Positions 51,776 through 61,336 are shown, counted from the first letter of the stretch. The stretch is DNA of 64,000 bases from Clostridiales bacterium (GCA_019424245.1 JAHYZV010000004.1:85053-149052); one strand, 5' to 3'. Notes: generated by a model not told the origin, from the sequence alone. Numbers and translations: made by a program.

Positions 51776-52869
51776 TACCAGTATCCAAAGTATGGATTAT
51801 TGTAGTCACTCCTGTGGCTCTTCTTAAAGTTACAGAATCCAAACATGGATGCCATATAGCGCTCCCTGTTGCAGTACATACCTGGAACCCCTATAAAATA
51901 ATTAGTATTGTTCTCATTATCACACACTCTTCCAAACAAAAGATGGTGGAAATTATAATACCCATGTATCAGAAAGCTGTTATTTATAATCTCCTTATCC
52001 TTAAGTGGCAGCTTTGATAACATCTGAGGTGTCACTTCTATACAATCATAAAAGTAATCATCATCAAATGCATCCACATAATCAGCCTTTGAGTACAGCT
52101 TTTTATATAAGTGCTCATTGCTATCCGCACATTTCTTTTTTACAGAAGTATTCACCACTGCTGTTTTGTCTGCATTGTCTGTGTTGTCCATACATTCCAT
52201 AGCATGTAATTCTTCCATCTTTTCCATACTTTCCATACTTTCTCTTACGTTGATATCCGCTGCAGCTTCGTTATGTCTGTTTTTTTCATCTTTGTATGCA
52301 GCAGCTTTAATTCTGCCATTCTGGCTTTCACTGCATTTGCTTTCCGTATCCTTATATGCAGTATCTATGCCTTCTTTACTCACACATCCAGCATTTTCTC
52401 CAGCGGCTTTTTTGATATTCTCCTTAGTGTCACTTATGCTGTACTTTCTTACATCACTTCCCGCGAATTCTATAACGTCAGGATTAACATCATAATCCTC
52501 CCACATAGAAAACATCATATAATATCTGTCACCCTTGTTGGCAACAGCTATTCCACATATATCTGATGATGCATAGCCAGTATTATCTATATTACTGGCA
52601 TTAAATATTCCAGCATATGATGCCATTCCATTGTTTACTATACAATCCCCCACTTTCATAAGCCTGTATCTTCCAGGAACAGATGCATCCCTGTCTATAA
52701 GCATATGTACTCCAAACATCTGCGGTGTGTCTGTATACACGCCCCTGAGATTGATATTAAGCCTCATCTCACCTGCCCTGACCTCTACCTTTGCAAACCC
52801 TACATTCTTATCCTTTACACCTCCCGGATAAGAATAAATGTATGAAACAAACCGCTGATAGTCAGCCAT
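51763..52869 (-). CDS. Lachnospiraceae-type conserved protein (DUF6128-like)
   Basis: A 368-residue protein without signal peptide or membrane helix. The N-terminal part (about 1-145) is a compact beta-rich domain ('YQRFVSYIYSYPGGVKDKNVG', 'FAKVEVRAGEMRLNINLRGV'), the middle (about 150-255) is polar and low-complexity, and the C-terminal part (about 280-368) is a second conserved block ('HGYYNFHHLLFGRVCDNENN', 'YIGVPGMYCNRERYMASMFG'-like). I recognise it as a two-block family common in Lachnospiraceae, probably DUF6128; the function is unknown. AGGAGG lies 6 bases before the ATG but is locked in a hairpin (52877-52922), so translation may be regulated. It converges with the acetyltransferase gene. 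Confidence 0.65.
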   Translation of the reverse strand: MADYQRFVSYIYSYPGGVKDKNVGFAKVEVRAGEMRLNINLRGVYTDTPQMFGVHMLIDRDASVPGRYRLMKVGDCIVNNGMASYAGIFNASNIDNTGYASSDICGIAVANKGDRYYMMFSMWEDYDVNPDVIEFAGSDVRKYSISDTKENIKKAAGENAGCVSKEGIDTAYKDTESKCSESQNGRIKAAAYKDEKNRHNEAAADINVRESMESMEKMEELHAMECMDNTDNADKTAVVNTSVKKKCADSNEHLYKKLYSKADYVDAFDDDYFYDCIEVTPQMLSKLPLKDKEIINNSFLIHGYYNFHHLLFGRVCDNENNTNYFIGVPGMYCNRERYMASMFGFCNFKKSHRSDYNNPYFGYWYQEI

Positions 52870-52875
52870 AAAAAA

Positions 52876-52922
52876 CCTCCTGACAATATAAGATTGATAT
52901 GTAATCTTATGACTGCCAGGAG
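52876..52922 (-). promoter_or_regulatory. Hairpin sequestering the ribosome site
   Basis: On the minus strand CTCCTG (52922-52917) pairs with CAGGAG (52882-52877), which is five bases of the AGGAGG ribosome site. A second perfect stem, ATAAGATT (52910-52903) with AATCTTAT (52895-52888), stacks inside it across a 7-base loop. The start codon follows after TTTTTT. A thermosensor, attenuator or protein-bound leader is possible. Confidence 0.6.
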
Positions 52923-53065
52923 CTAAATATGTATATCGGTGTATTTATTTAATTTAATTTCCCCACAGCCAGACATGACAAGGCTGTAAGCAGCTGGGTA
53001 TACTATGTGAAATGCACTTGAAGTTTGATTGTGATAGTTCTTAGTCTTTCCTTACGCTTGCCAGC

Positions 53066-53093
53066 CAGCTTCGTACACGGATGTACGAAGCTG
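53066..53093. repeat. Perfect 12-bp hairpin after rsmA
   Basis: CAGCTTCGTACA (53066-53077), CGGA loop, TGTACGAAGCTG (53082-53093). It lies 8 bases past the rsmA stop codon. There is no T-run on either side, so it is either a strong structure that terminates poorly or a mobile palindromic repeat. Confidence 0.7.
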
Positions 53094-53101
53094 CGAAGCC
53101 A

Positions 53102-53989
53102 TTATTCCACTATCGCATTTGCAATCTGTGCAAACTGCTCCAGTGTAAGTGCCTCACCTCTTATAGTCAGAGGCAGTCCACATTTTTCAAGTGCCGTAGC
53201 AAGCTTTTCCTTGGAAACATTAATATCACCGCTGTTGCCAACACTGTTCATCATAGTTTTTCTACGCTGATTGAAGGATGCCCTTATTATTCTGAACATA
53301 AGATGTTCATCAGCTACATCTACCGGTGGTTTCTCATATCTTTCAAGCTTGATTACCGCCGAATCCACGTTTGGTCTTGGCATAAAACAGCTTGCCGGAA
53401 CATTAAGCACGATTCTGGGTCTGGCATAGTACTGTACTGCCAGTGAAAGTGCACCATAATCCTTAGTTCCAGGGCCCACCTGCATCCTGTCAGCCACTTC
53501 CTTCTGAACCATGATAGTTATGCTGTCAAGAGGAACTCCACTCTCGAAAAGTCCCATAATAATAGGGGTCGTTATATAGTATGGAAGATTAGCAACCACC
53601 TTTATAGGCTTTCCTCCATTCTTCTGCTCTGCAAGCTTTTTTATATCAAGCTTTAATATATCTTCGTTGATAACTGTCACGTTGTCATACCACGAAAGTG
53701 TATCTTCTGTAAGTATCGGTATAAGCTTCTTATCTATCTCAACAGCTACGACCTCTCTTGCATTCTCACATAGAATCTGTGTCATAGTTCCGATTCCAGG
53801 GCCTACCTCAAGCACGAAATCATCCTCTGTAACGCCAGCCTCTCTTACTATTTTCTGAACAACATTCTCATCTATAAGAAAGTTCTGTCCGAATTTCTTC
53901 TGGAAATTAAAACCATACCTGTTAAGTACAGCTATTGTATTAGTCGGATTTCCAAGATGCATGACGTTATCATAATTCTTATTATTCAT
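53102..53989 (-). CDS. rsmA: 16S rRNA dimethyladenosine transferase
   Basis: KsgA/RsmA dimethylates the two adjacent adenines in the 3' terminal loop of 16S rRNA. 'NTIAVLNRYGFNFQKKFGQNFL' at the start, AdoMet motif I 'FVLEVGPGIGTMT' (about residue 50), the catalytic motif 'NLPYYITTPI' (about 125) and C-terminal 'FNQRRKTMMNSV' are all intact. Three in-frame ATGs compete; the one at 53989 is 12 bases after GGAG and is preferred over the one at 54007, which overlaps the ribosome site. It is followed by a strong hairpin. tatD lies upstream, the usual tatD-rsmA order. Confidence 0.97.
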   Translation of the reverse strand: MNNKNYDNVMHLGNPTNTIAVLNRYGFNFQKKFGQNFLIDENVVQKIVREAGVTEDDFVLEVGPGIGTMTQILCENAREVVAVEIDKKLIPILTEDTLSWYDNVTVINEDILKLDIKKLAEQKNGGKPIKVVANLPYYITTPIIMGLFESGVPLDSITIMVQKEVADRMQVGPGTKDYGALSLAVQYYARPRIVLNVPASCFMPRPNVDSAVIKLERYEKPPVDVADEHLMFRIIRASFNQRRKTMMNSVGNSGDINVSKEKLATALEKCGLPLTIRGEALTLEQFAQIANAIVE

Positions 53990-54145
53990 ATATATATTTA
54001 TCTCCATTCCTGTATCACACATAACATAGACTGTTTATGTTTATTAACACAGCCTGCACTGTTTTTTAACAAACCTTAACAACAAATATACATTTTCTGA
54101 ATAAGTATGTCAATCAGATAACAAAATACTAAAATCACACATAAA

Positions 54146-54973
54146 TCACAGATACAGTCCATATACTCTGCATGCATTCTGGTATGTCACCTCTGCTATC
54201 TGCTCCTTCGTAACACCCTTTATATCAGCAAGCTTTTCTATAACATACTGTATGTTACTGCTGTCATTTCTTTTTCCTCTGTTAGGCACTGGTGCAAGAT
54301 ATGGACAGTCTGTTTCAAGCACTATCCTCTCAAGCGGTATGACATTTGCTGCTTCTATAAGCTTTTTCGCATTCTTAAAGGTAAGCACTCCGCCTATACC
54401 GAAGTAGAAGTTCATATCATAAAATGTCTTAACTGTTTCTTTAGAATATGAATAGCAGTGGATTATGCCTCCAACCTCACTGGCATGTCCGCTTTTTAAT
54501 ATATCTATGGTATCAGCACATGCATCTCTTGAATGGATAATAACCGGCTTGCTGACCTCTCTTGCCAGCTCTAACTGTCTTGCAAACCACTTTTTCTGAA
54601 GCTCTCTTCCCGGCTCATCATAATAATAATCAAGTCCGATTTCTCCAATCGCAACAACCTTGTTGTTCGTAAGTGTCTCTTTCTTTAGCCAGTCCATGAA
54701 GCTCCCACCATATATATTACTATCATCTATCACTGAATTCCTTGGGTTCTCCCCACGCTCAAGCCTCTCATAGTCATCCGGATGCACACCTATAGCTGCA
54801 TATATATTATCATATTTTTCTGCAAGCCTGACACTTTCTATACATCCTTCAAGGCTTGCACCTACATTTACAACTGCTCCTATATCACCGCTGAAAAGAC
54901 TTGTTAATAATTCATCGCGGTCTTTATCAAATGCTTCATCATCATAATGAGCATGTGTATCAAATATCTTCAT
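54146..54973 (-). CDS. tatD: TatD-family metal-dependent DNase
   Basis: A 275-residue TIM-barrel metallohydrolase with 3'-5' exonuclease activity in characterised members. The metal motif 'DTHAHYDDEAFDKDRDEL' (residues 4-21), 'AIGEIGLDYYYD' (about 97-108), 'PVIIHSRDACADT', 'HCYSYS' and 'LETDCPYLAPVPNRGKRN' hold the expected His, Glu and Asp ligands. GAGG precedes the ATG. It overlaps the end of the 848-residue membrane protein gene by 14 bases, so the two are translationally linked, although its role is not part of the exosortase system. Confidence 0.93.
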   Translation of the reverse strand: MKIFDTHAHYDDEAFDKDRDELLTSLFSGDIGAVVNVGASLEGCIESVRLAEKYDNIYAAIGVHPDDYERLERGENPRNSVIDDSNIYGGSFMDWLKKETLTNNKVVAIGEIGLDYYYDEPGRELQKKWFARQLELAREVSKPVIIHSRDACADTIDILKSGHASEVGGIIHCYSYSKETVKTFYDMNFYFGIGGVLTFKNAKKLIEAANVIPLERIVLETDCPYLAPVPNRGKRNDSSNIQYVIEKLADIKGVTKEQIAEVTYQNACRVYGLYL

Positions 54974-57506
54974 TCACAACCTCTCTTATTTCCTGTGTCT
55001 GGTGCTTTTTATTAAATCCTGCAAGAACGACCACCCATGCAACTGATAATATAAGACCTGCCACTGACACACACAAACCCTGCCATAAGTATGGTACCTT
55101 AAACGTTATCTCAGTCACTCCTGCTCTTACATATGTAAGATTATTCTTCTTTCCAAGCCACTCATCTGATACGAATATATCATGATAAGCAATGCTTGTA
55201 TTTACATTATCATAATCTGATGTGATAGTTATTCCGTTCACGTCATGCTCTACTTTAAGCTCTATGTTAGTTCTTTCAGGCAGCTGTGCAGATGTTATAT
55301 CCATCATATCACTAAGAAGTCTTCCAACAGACTTATCAGCTGACACTCCATAGTAGTATGCCAGATTAAGACCGCATACTATTATGTTATCGTTCTTAAC
55401 TGTACCATAAAAATCAAGCTTAAGACCGTTGTCCATGACACTTCCCCATGTATTATCAAGACCCGTGACATATACTGTCTGCCATGTTGCATATCCTTTA
55501 GGGAAAAGATCCGGATAAAGCACTCCAAGCTTAGTATCCATATCCGGATAGCCATTCTTAAATACAATATCGCTGCACGTAACACCAAGGAACTCCTGAC
55601 TCTGTGTCTTCTTTTCCTGTGGAATTCCATCTGCATATATAACAACCTTTACTCCAGCTTCACTAAGCCTTAAGACAAGCTCCTCTGCTGCCGTTTTATC
55701 ATCATATGTAAAGCCATCAAGGATAACTTGCTTATACTGCGATAACTGTTCATAAGAGTAATCATTAAGATTATCTGAATCAGTCTCTTCGACTGCCGGA
55801 AATGACTGTGATATAAGAGGTGTACCACTTCCTATGCCTATCACCTCATACTTACTGATTGTTCCCCAGTTATCATAAGTATCCATATGGTATAACCTGT
55901 ATGCTGCATTTTCTCCTGCAACGCTATATCCTGAGGCACCTGCTGCCATATCCATATCTTTTACAGATACACCATACTTTTCAAGCGATGACAGTCTTAC
56001 AAGAACTGTATCATTTCCCAGTTCACGGCATCTGTCAAACACATAATAATAATTGCCATCAGCTAATGCCCTGTTTATTCTTACTATGTTAGTGGATGTA
56101 TTAGCAGCCTCACGTCCTGCACCATATGCGGCAGGTATTGCATTGTTCCAGTCTGATACTAAAAATGCTCCCATAGACCCTAAGCTGCTGTCATCAAGAA
56201 GTGCTATTCTCTGCTTTGTTATGGACTGCGCCTTTGATATAAGTGTATTATCCTGCTGCATATCCAGTCTGTCCCACACACTGTCGTTATCTGTGTTAAT
56301 GCTCACTCCATTCTTAGTTATGGATATAGTACCTAATCCACCTGTTATCAGAGGTATAGATGGCACTATATCTAAAACAAGCAGAACACAGAAAAACACT
56401 ATCAGCGGCTTTTTGAGTGTATCCCATTTAAGAAAGCTGTACAGTATCATACATAGCGCTATGGATATGAATCTTAACATCCACAGATACTGGCTTCCAG
56501 GAAGTATCTTTAACACCGGATACATAGCTGTCGCTGTACATATAAGTGTTATTATAGCTGTGACAAAGCCGGCTCTTGACTTCTTATATCCAAAAAACAT
56601 TCCTCCAACCGCAAGTATTGCTGCTGCCAGTCCGAAGTAAAAATGAGCATAGTCTGTAGTTATTCTGTCTACCGGGTTAAGTGTATACACTATCTTCTGG
56701 AAAAAGTTAGCCATATTTTCCGAATTGTCAAGTGAGGTTATTCCTCCGTTAAGTGAGGCAACCAGCCATACACCTATAAGCATGAAGCTAAGCAGTATGG
56801 ATATCACTATATCAGCGGCTGCTCTTTTAGAATATCCTTCAATCATATGAACTATACAGTATACTAGCACTGCAAGCGCAACCATACCTGCATATCCAAG
56901 ATGACAAAGTGCTATGAGAATAAAGCTTATCATGGCAAAAGGAATTCTTATGACCTTTCTGTCCTTAAGATACTCCGATACCTCATATATGAACAACGGC
57001 AGAAATATCATGCTGAGTGATCTTGCCAGATTGCCTTCAACAAACAGTGCACACAGGTTATTAGGCATAAAAAACCATATGAAGCCTATAAATGCTCCAA
57101 GCACTGGTCTTTTCATCCTTATACCTATATATAACCAGCTTAATGCTCCAAGTACAGATATTATCCCTACAAATATAAGATAGCCTATAAGCATATTGCC
57201 ACCCGCAAGCATTTCACAGAATGCCATAAAATACGCTGCAAGCGGTGCCCAGTATCTCATAAGCTCAACGCCGTTATACCACATATAATCGTATAGTGGA
57301 TACCAGTTTCCATCCTTTATGGAGTTGTATACATAATCACCTCTGTATATATGATACATAGTATCTGAGCCAGCTGGATAGGTACCATTCTGACTCACTA
57401 TTTTAACCACCATCACCGATACGGATACTATCAGTGCCACATACACAATACAGCCTATTATCGACAAGGTGTAATATAAAACATGATTTTTTCCCTGCTT
57501 ATTCAT
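54960..57506 (-). CDS. Large membrane protein, 6-pyruvoyl-tetrahydropterin synthase-related type
   Basis: 848 residues with about 14 membrane helices in the first 450 residues ('YTLSIIGCIVYVALIVSVSV', 'LIGYLIFVGIISVLGALSWL' and others), then an extracytoplasmic domain of about 330 residues and a last helix near the C-terminus ('GLILSVAWVVVLAGF'). The loop 'GSDTMYHIYRGDYVYNSIKD' after helix 1 and the overall plan resemble the GT-C-like membrane proteins named PTPS-related (PF10131), which in Firmicutes accompany exosortase G. A glycosyl- or lipid-linked-sugar-transfer role is possible but not shown. It is the last dedicated gene of the XrtG cluster. Confidence 0.75.
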   Translation of the reverse strand: MNKQGKNHVLYYTLSIIGCIVYVALIVSVSVMVVKIVSQNGTYPAGSDTMYHIYRGDYVYNSIKDGNWYPLYDYMWYNGVELMRYWAPLAAYFMAFCEMLAGGNMLIGYLIFVGIISVLGALSWLYIGIRMKRPVLGAFIGFIWFFMPNNLCALFVEGNLARSLSMIFLPLFIYEVSEYLKDRKVIRIPFAMISFILIALCHLGYAGMVALAVLVYCIVHMIEGYSKRAAADIVISILLSFMLIGVWLVASLNGGITSLDNSENMANFFQKIVYTLNPVDRITTDYAHFYFGLAAAILAVGGMFFGYKKSRAGFVTAIITLICTATAMYPVLKILPGSQYLWMLRFISIALCMILYSFLKWDTLKKPLIVFFCVLLVLDIVPSIPLITGGLGTISITKNGVSINTDNDSVWDRLDMQQDNTLISKAQSITKQRIALLDDSSLGSMGAFLVSDWNNAIPAAYGAGREAANTSTNIVRINRALADGNYYYVFDRCRELGNDTVLVRLSSLEKYGVSVKDMDMAAGASGYSVAGENAAYRLYHMDTYDNWGTISKYEVIGIGSGTPLISQSFPAVEETDSDNLNDYSYEQLSQYKQVILDGFTYDDKTAAEELVLRLSEAGVKVVIYADGIPQEKKTQSQEFLGVTCSDIVFKNGYPDMDTKLGVLYPDLFPKGYATWQTVYVTGLDNTWGSVMDNGLKLDFYGTVKNDNIIVCGLNLAYYYGVSADKSVGRLLSDMMDITSAQLPERTNIELKVEHDVNGITITSDYDNVNTSIAYHDIFVSDEWLGKKNNLTYVRAGVTEITFKVPYLWQGLCVSVAGLILSVAWVVVLAGFNKKHQTQEIREVVNEDI

Positions 57507-57595
57507 ATAACCTGCCTCTTAATATGTTAAACATCTTTTGACACTCACATCATTATACATTAAGACCTTTAACCTTTTTAACTTAACTTCATTTA

Positions 57596-58069
57596 TTATT
57601 TTTCTTTCGTTGCTGTCAGGTCATCAATCACTGTGTCTATAACCTCTGACATTATTTTGTTCTCTATCTCTTTATCGTTAGCAGCATTTTCTTCCTGCTC
57701 TGACATGTTGATTATATAACTTCTTGTAGGTGTCTCACTCGCTTCAACAGATGTAAGCATCCCGCCTATATTATGTATTATGCGATAGAATTCTTCTGAA
57801 AAATAATCTGTTACATTTTCAAGTGTTGGAAGTATTGCATCAAAAGGTGCTTCTTCGTTTAACACCTTATTCTGGTATTTTTCAAGGAAATCGTTGATTC
57901 CTTTTTCAAATATATTAAACTCCACAAACGAGCTTCTTCCAAACCTTATATCAAGTGCAAACTCCCATGTATGCGGATGCGTTTCTCCCTTGTTATCATT
58001 AATAATGATATAATGACGCATATTAAGATAAAACTTAATCTTATATTCTCTGTACAACTTAACTGCCAT
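57596..58069 (-). CDS. 6-pyruvoyl-tetrahydropterin synthase-related protein
   Basis: A 157-residue protein of the QueD/PTPS fold. The three zinc histidines can be placed: 'MRHYI' (about residue 19) and 'THPHTWEFALDI' (about 32-34). The usual catalytic Cys segment is missing and the C-terminal 40 residues are a glutamate-rich tail ('EQEENAANDKEIENK'), so it may have a different function from folate or queuosine synthesis. Such variants are known as constant neighbours of XrtG. AGGAAGG precedes the ATG. It lies between the sensor-like protein and the large membrane protein in the same operon. Confidence 0.78.
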   Translation of the reverse strand: MAVKLYREYKIKFYLNMRHYIIINDNKGETHPHTWEFALDIRFGRSSFVEFNIFEKGINDFLEKYQNKVLNEEAPFDAILPTLENVTDYFSEEFYRIIHNIGGMLTSVEASETPTRSYIINMSEQEENAANDKEIENKIMSEVIDTVIDDLTATKEK

Positions 58070-58093
58070 ATGCTCTTCCTTCCTGCTGATATC

Positions 58094-59170
58094 CTACAGA
58101 TATCTTTCTCTTAGTTTTTCCATATCTGTATTATTATCTATAAGCTCTACTCTCTGGACTTTTACCTCTTTATCTTCAAGTATGCTTATTCCATGCTTCA
58201 ACTGGTCTGTCGTTATATTGACTGCGATAAGAACTATATCACACGCCCCACACTCGAACCTGAGTACATGCTTATCAAGAATATATACTGCACGTTCAAA
58301 AAACTTCCTGCGGCTTTCCTCTGTCTCACATTCTATGCGTGCAAATGTGACGGGATGAACATTTCTTTCCATAAGCTTTTCTACAAATGGCACTATAGCC
58401 TTCTGTTTCCATACGTTATTATGCGTATCGTGAAGATCCTTATCTGCCAGCATTTCATTTACCTTTGCAAGACCCCTGCTAAGTGCTTTTACATCAGCTT
58501 CCCTCTCATCAAGCCTTATCGCAGACCTTCTTATAATAAATGCATATATAACAGCTATCAGAACAAGCGCCATAAGAATAACTATGACAAATGTTTCCAT
58601 CTCTACTTTGATTCCCAGATATGTATTGTTATCTAATAATACACTTTTCTCTGTCATAAGGCACAGCTTATAATTCTGGTCTGCATACTTAAAAAGCACA
58701 CCAGACATAAGATATGTTTTATTGTCCACATTGACTATACTGTGCTGTATATGGTTAACCTGAAGCGAATCCATAAACTCCTTTGATGCTTTTGAGTTAT
58801 AATATGTGTCTGCAGAAACCTCCTTATACCTGTTTGTTTCCATGACATCCTTTACATAAAGCATGGACTGGTTCCTTGAAAACACCCAGTACTTGTTAGA
58901 TGATGCATCCATGGTTTTAAGAATATCATTAATAATATCCTGGTCATCCCTGTTTTCTTTTAAGTTAATCTGATCAAGGACAAGCTGTACATATGAATCC
59001 TGCTGTGTCGCGCAGACCTCCAGAATCCCCTTTTCATATCTGTTAATCTGAATATATGAAAGCCACCCACATGCTGCTGCCGCTATCACTACACATATTG
59101 TTGTTATTATTAGAATCGGATGCTTTCCAGGCTTTTTATTACTGCTATTGCCAGACTTCTGCTCTTCCAT
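58094..59170 (-). CDS. Membrane sensor-like protein of the XrtG cluster
   Basis: A 358-residue protein with a cytoplasmic N-terminus, a helix ('ILIITTICVVIAAAACGWL'), an external Cache/PAS-like domain of about 150 residues ('CATQQDSYVQLVLDQINLKE', 'KYWVFSRNQSMLYVKDVME'), a second helix ('FVIVILMALVLIAVIYAFI') and a cytoplasmic tail of about 120 residues that has the size of a reduced GGDEF-like domain ('VHPVTFARIECETEESRRKF') without a catalytic motif. GGAG lies 5-6 bases before the ATG at 59170. Its place in the XrtG operon suggests it senses or controls the system; the exact role is unknown. Confidence 0.62.
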   Translation of the reverse strand: MEEQKSGNSSNKKPGKHPILIITTICVVIAAAACGWLSYIQINRYEKGILEVCATQQDSYVQLVLDQINLKENRDDQDIINDILKTMDASSNKYWVFSRNQSMLYVKDVMETNRYKEVSADTYYNSKASKEFMDSLQVNHIQHSIVNVDNKTYLMSGVLFKYADQNYKLCLMTEKSVLLDNNTYLGIKVEMETFVIVILMALVLIAVIYAFIIRRSAIRLDEREADVKALSRGLAKVNEMLADKDLHDTHNNVWKQKAIVPFVEKLMERNVHPVTFARIECETEESRRKFFERAVYILDKHVLRFECGACDIVLIAVNITTDQLKHGISILEDKEVKVQRVELIDNNTDMEKLRERYL

Positions 59171-59221
59171 AATTACTCCATTTCCTGATTTGCCATGCAA
59201 ATTTAACTATTTAGCTTTTAA

Positions 59222-59349
59222 TGTTTATCACTTTAAAATTTAACGCTTTCAAGATTTATCATTTTTAACATTTATTACTTTCAACATTTACCACTTTCAA
59301 CATTTATCGCTTTCAATATTTAACATTTTCAAAATTTACTGCTTTTAAC
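59222..59349. repeat. Tandem repeat, eight 16-bp units
   Basis: Eight consecutive units of consensus ATTTAYCACTTTCAAC start at 59222, 59238, 59254, 59270, 59286, 59302, 59318 and 59334, each with up to five changes. They fill the 170-base gap between the glycosyltransferase and sensor-like genes. The first and last units are the most diverged, as in an ageing array. Confidence 0.85.
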
Positions 59350-59370
59350 TCTCTGACATTAGTACCCTTA

Positions 59371-60750
59371 TTAAGTTTTCTGACTATCTGCATTAACTTT
59401 ATGTCTGATTTTTTCAATTTTTTCATTTATTATCTTCATATCACCTTTTATAACATCTGTAAATGCTTTACATTCCTGTGATAAGGTCTTAGTTTTCCAT
59501 GAGCTGTCAGTCTGTATGCTGTTAATTATTCCTGCTATTCTTATGAAAAATACGATAAGATTAAAAAACGGAAGTAATAATATACACCACCAGTGCCTTA
59601 TATAGTAGCTTCTCACATTTTTATTAATCTTCAGATAATGTGCCGCTGTTATAAAATATAAGAAGCCAGTTAATATATACAACGCAAATATGATTCCTGT
59701 TGAAAGCAATATAACCTTTCCAGAATATCCTACAACCATAAGACATATAAGCGCCAGATACCATATCATTCTTGGAAATGCAAATGTGTGGTCATACAGC
59801 AATGTCTTTACACTTATGTCAGACATAAACTTTCTTAGCTTGAAGTTCTTATCCATAAACATTTTTGCTACTTCAAGACTTCCTCTCTGCCACCTCTGTC
59901 TCTGTGTATACAGCTTGTTGACATTCTCTATCGGGTCAACGAAAAACAGTGCATCCTCGCACACCTCTACACGTTCATCCTGTCTGTAACGCATCTGGAA
60001 TGTTATATGTGTATCCTCACATATCGTATCTGTGTTATACATCCACGACTTAAGCACTGCTGACTTTCTGAATGCTGAAAATGCTCCCGAAAGTGTATAC
60101 ACCGAATTCAGTTCTGAAGCATAACTTCTTCCTGCCAGAAATGCCTGTGCATATTCCATGAACTCAAGATTGCGAAGCAGTCTTGGTAAACCAGCCTTAT
60201 ATTTCCTAATCTGCTCCGGAACTGTAAGAATAGCACCAGTCATACAGTTAAGCTCTGTATCTGCCTCAAATCTGTTAATCATATTAACAAGTGCATTCTT
60301 CTCTAAAAGTCCGTCACTATCAAGGTTGATTATATATTTACCCTCACTGTTGTAAAGTGCAAGATTAAGCGCCCTTGACTTTCCCTGTTCAGAATTCATC
60401 CACTGCATATGAAGTCTTGGAAACTTTTTCTGACATTCTGCATATACATCAAAGCTGTTATCCTGTCCTTTATTATTTACAAGGAATATTCTTATCTTAT
60501 CATCCGGATATGAGCTTTTATCTATGGACTCTATGCACTGATACAACGTATCTGCCGAATTATATACAGGAATTATAAGAGATATTTCCGGATAAACCTT
60601 TATCTCTTTTCTGTTCTTTTTATATTTCATTCCTCTTCTTATGAGCAGTACCACACTGCCTATCGCTGGTACTATCTCCATAATGAATGGAATAATAATC
60701 CATCCACCCCAAAAAAGAAAGGAATTAAGAATTGACTTTATCACTGCCAT
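59371..60750 (-). CDS. XrtG-associated family 2 glycosyltransferase
   Basis: A 459-residue processive-type GT2 enzyme with one N-terminal helix and about three C-terminal helices. Catalytic motifs: 'LIIPVYNSADTLYQCIESID' (donor site, about residue 56), 'NLDSDGLLEKNA' (DxD, about 147), 'CEDTHITFQMRYR' (acid/base, about 245) and 'QRQRWQRGSLEV' (Q-x-x-R-W, about 283). This plan matches the exosortase G-associated glycosyltransferase (TIGR03111, from memory). A TTG at 60756 is possible, but the ATG at 60750 is 10 bases after GGGGA. It overlaps the xrtG end by 26 bases. It probably makes an exopolysaccharide or modifies the sorted protein. Confidence 0.85.
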   Translation of the reverse strand: MAVIKSILNSFLFWGGWIIIPFIMEIVPAIGSVVLLIRRGMKYKKNRKEIKVYPEISLIIPVYNSADTLYQCIESIDKSSYPDDKIRIFLVNNKGQDNSFDVYAECQKKFPRLHMQWMNSEQGKSRALNLALYNSEGKYIINLDSDGLLEKNALVNMINRFEADTELNCMTGAILTVPEQIRKYKAGLPRLLRNLEFMEYAQAFLAGRSYASELNSVYTLSGAFSAFRKSAVLKSWMYNTDTICEDTHITFQMRYRQDERVEVCEDALFFVDPIENVNKLYTQRQRWQRGSLEVAKMFMDKNFKLRKFMSDISVKTLLYDHTFAFPRMIWYLALICLMVVGYSGKVILLSTGIIFALYILTGFLYFITAAHYLKINKNVRSYYIRHWWCILLLPFFNLIVFFIRIAGIINSIQTDSSWKTKTLSQECKAFTDVIKGDMKIINEKIEKIRHKVNADSQKT

Positions 60751-61336
60751 ATGCAAAATTCCCCACTTTCATTTTAATAATCTGCGGTTTTGTGAACACA
60801 TAAAAGTACAGAAGTACACTCAGTACATAAAAGAATATTCTTCCTATAAATGTATGCACAACATAATACGCACCCATACCAAAGAAGTGCACTGAAAGAC
60901 ATATAAGCACAATTCTTAGTGCATTACATACCATGATATAACAGAATCCACCGATTCCTACTATTATCTTTTCACTGATGTTATAGACGTTAAAGAACGC
61001 AAGCAGCGAAATAAACGCCATAATCTCTATTATTCCGGAACACTCAAAGTCTATAAGCAATGTGATGGATGACATACCTGTATGTACAAATATAATCCCG
61101 TATTTAAAATATGCCGTAAATGCCCCTGTAATGCTTCCAACAACGCCTGCAAGTGCCGATACACATCTTGCAAGAGGCATTGTAAGCACAGGCTGCACTG
61201 TCATCATCAATATTGTAAAAAGTCCAAGACTTCCTATGATAAACTCCCACGCATGAAGCTTCGCCCTGTGTGTAACTGATAGAACATATAGCCATACTGC
61301 TATAACAACCAATGCAACTATAGGATTAACTCTCAT
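60725..61336 (-). CDS. xrtG: Exosortase G
   Basis: A 203-residue integral membrane transpeptidase-like protein that is thought to cut Firmicu-CTERM-type proteins at the membrane. About six or seven helices are visible. The catalytic triad of exosortases is present: Cys in 'LIDFECSGIIEI' (about residue 99), Arg in 'MVCNALRIVLI' (about 140) and His in 'YYVVHTFIGRIFFYV' (about 162). It overlaps the stop codon of the Firmicu-CTERM gene as TAATG, with AGGTG in front, and overlaps the glycosyltransferase gene downstream, so the three are translated together. The name comes from TIGR03110-type proteins, from memory. Confidence 0.87.
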   Translation of the reverse strand: MRVNPIVALVVIAVWLYVLSVTHRAKLHAWEFIIGSLGLFTILMMTVQPVLTMPLARCVSALAGVVGSITGAFTAYFKYGIIFVHTGMSSITLLIDFECSGIIEIMAFISLLAFFNVYNISEKIIVGIGGFCYIMVCNALRIVLICLSVHFFGMGAYYVVHTFIGRIFFYVLSVLLYFYVFTKPQIIKMKVGNFAYGSDKVNS

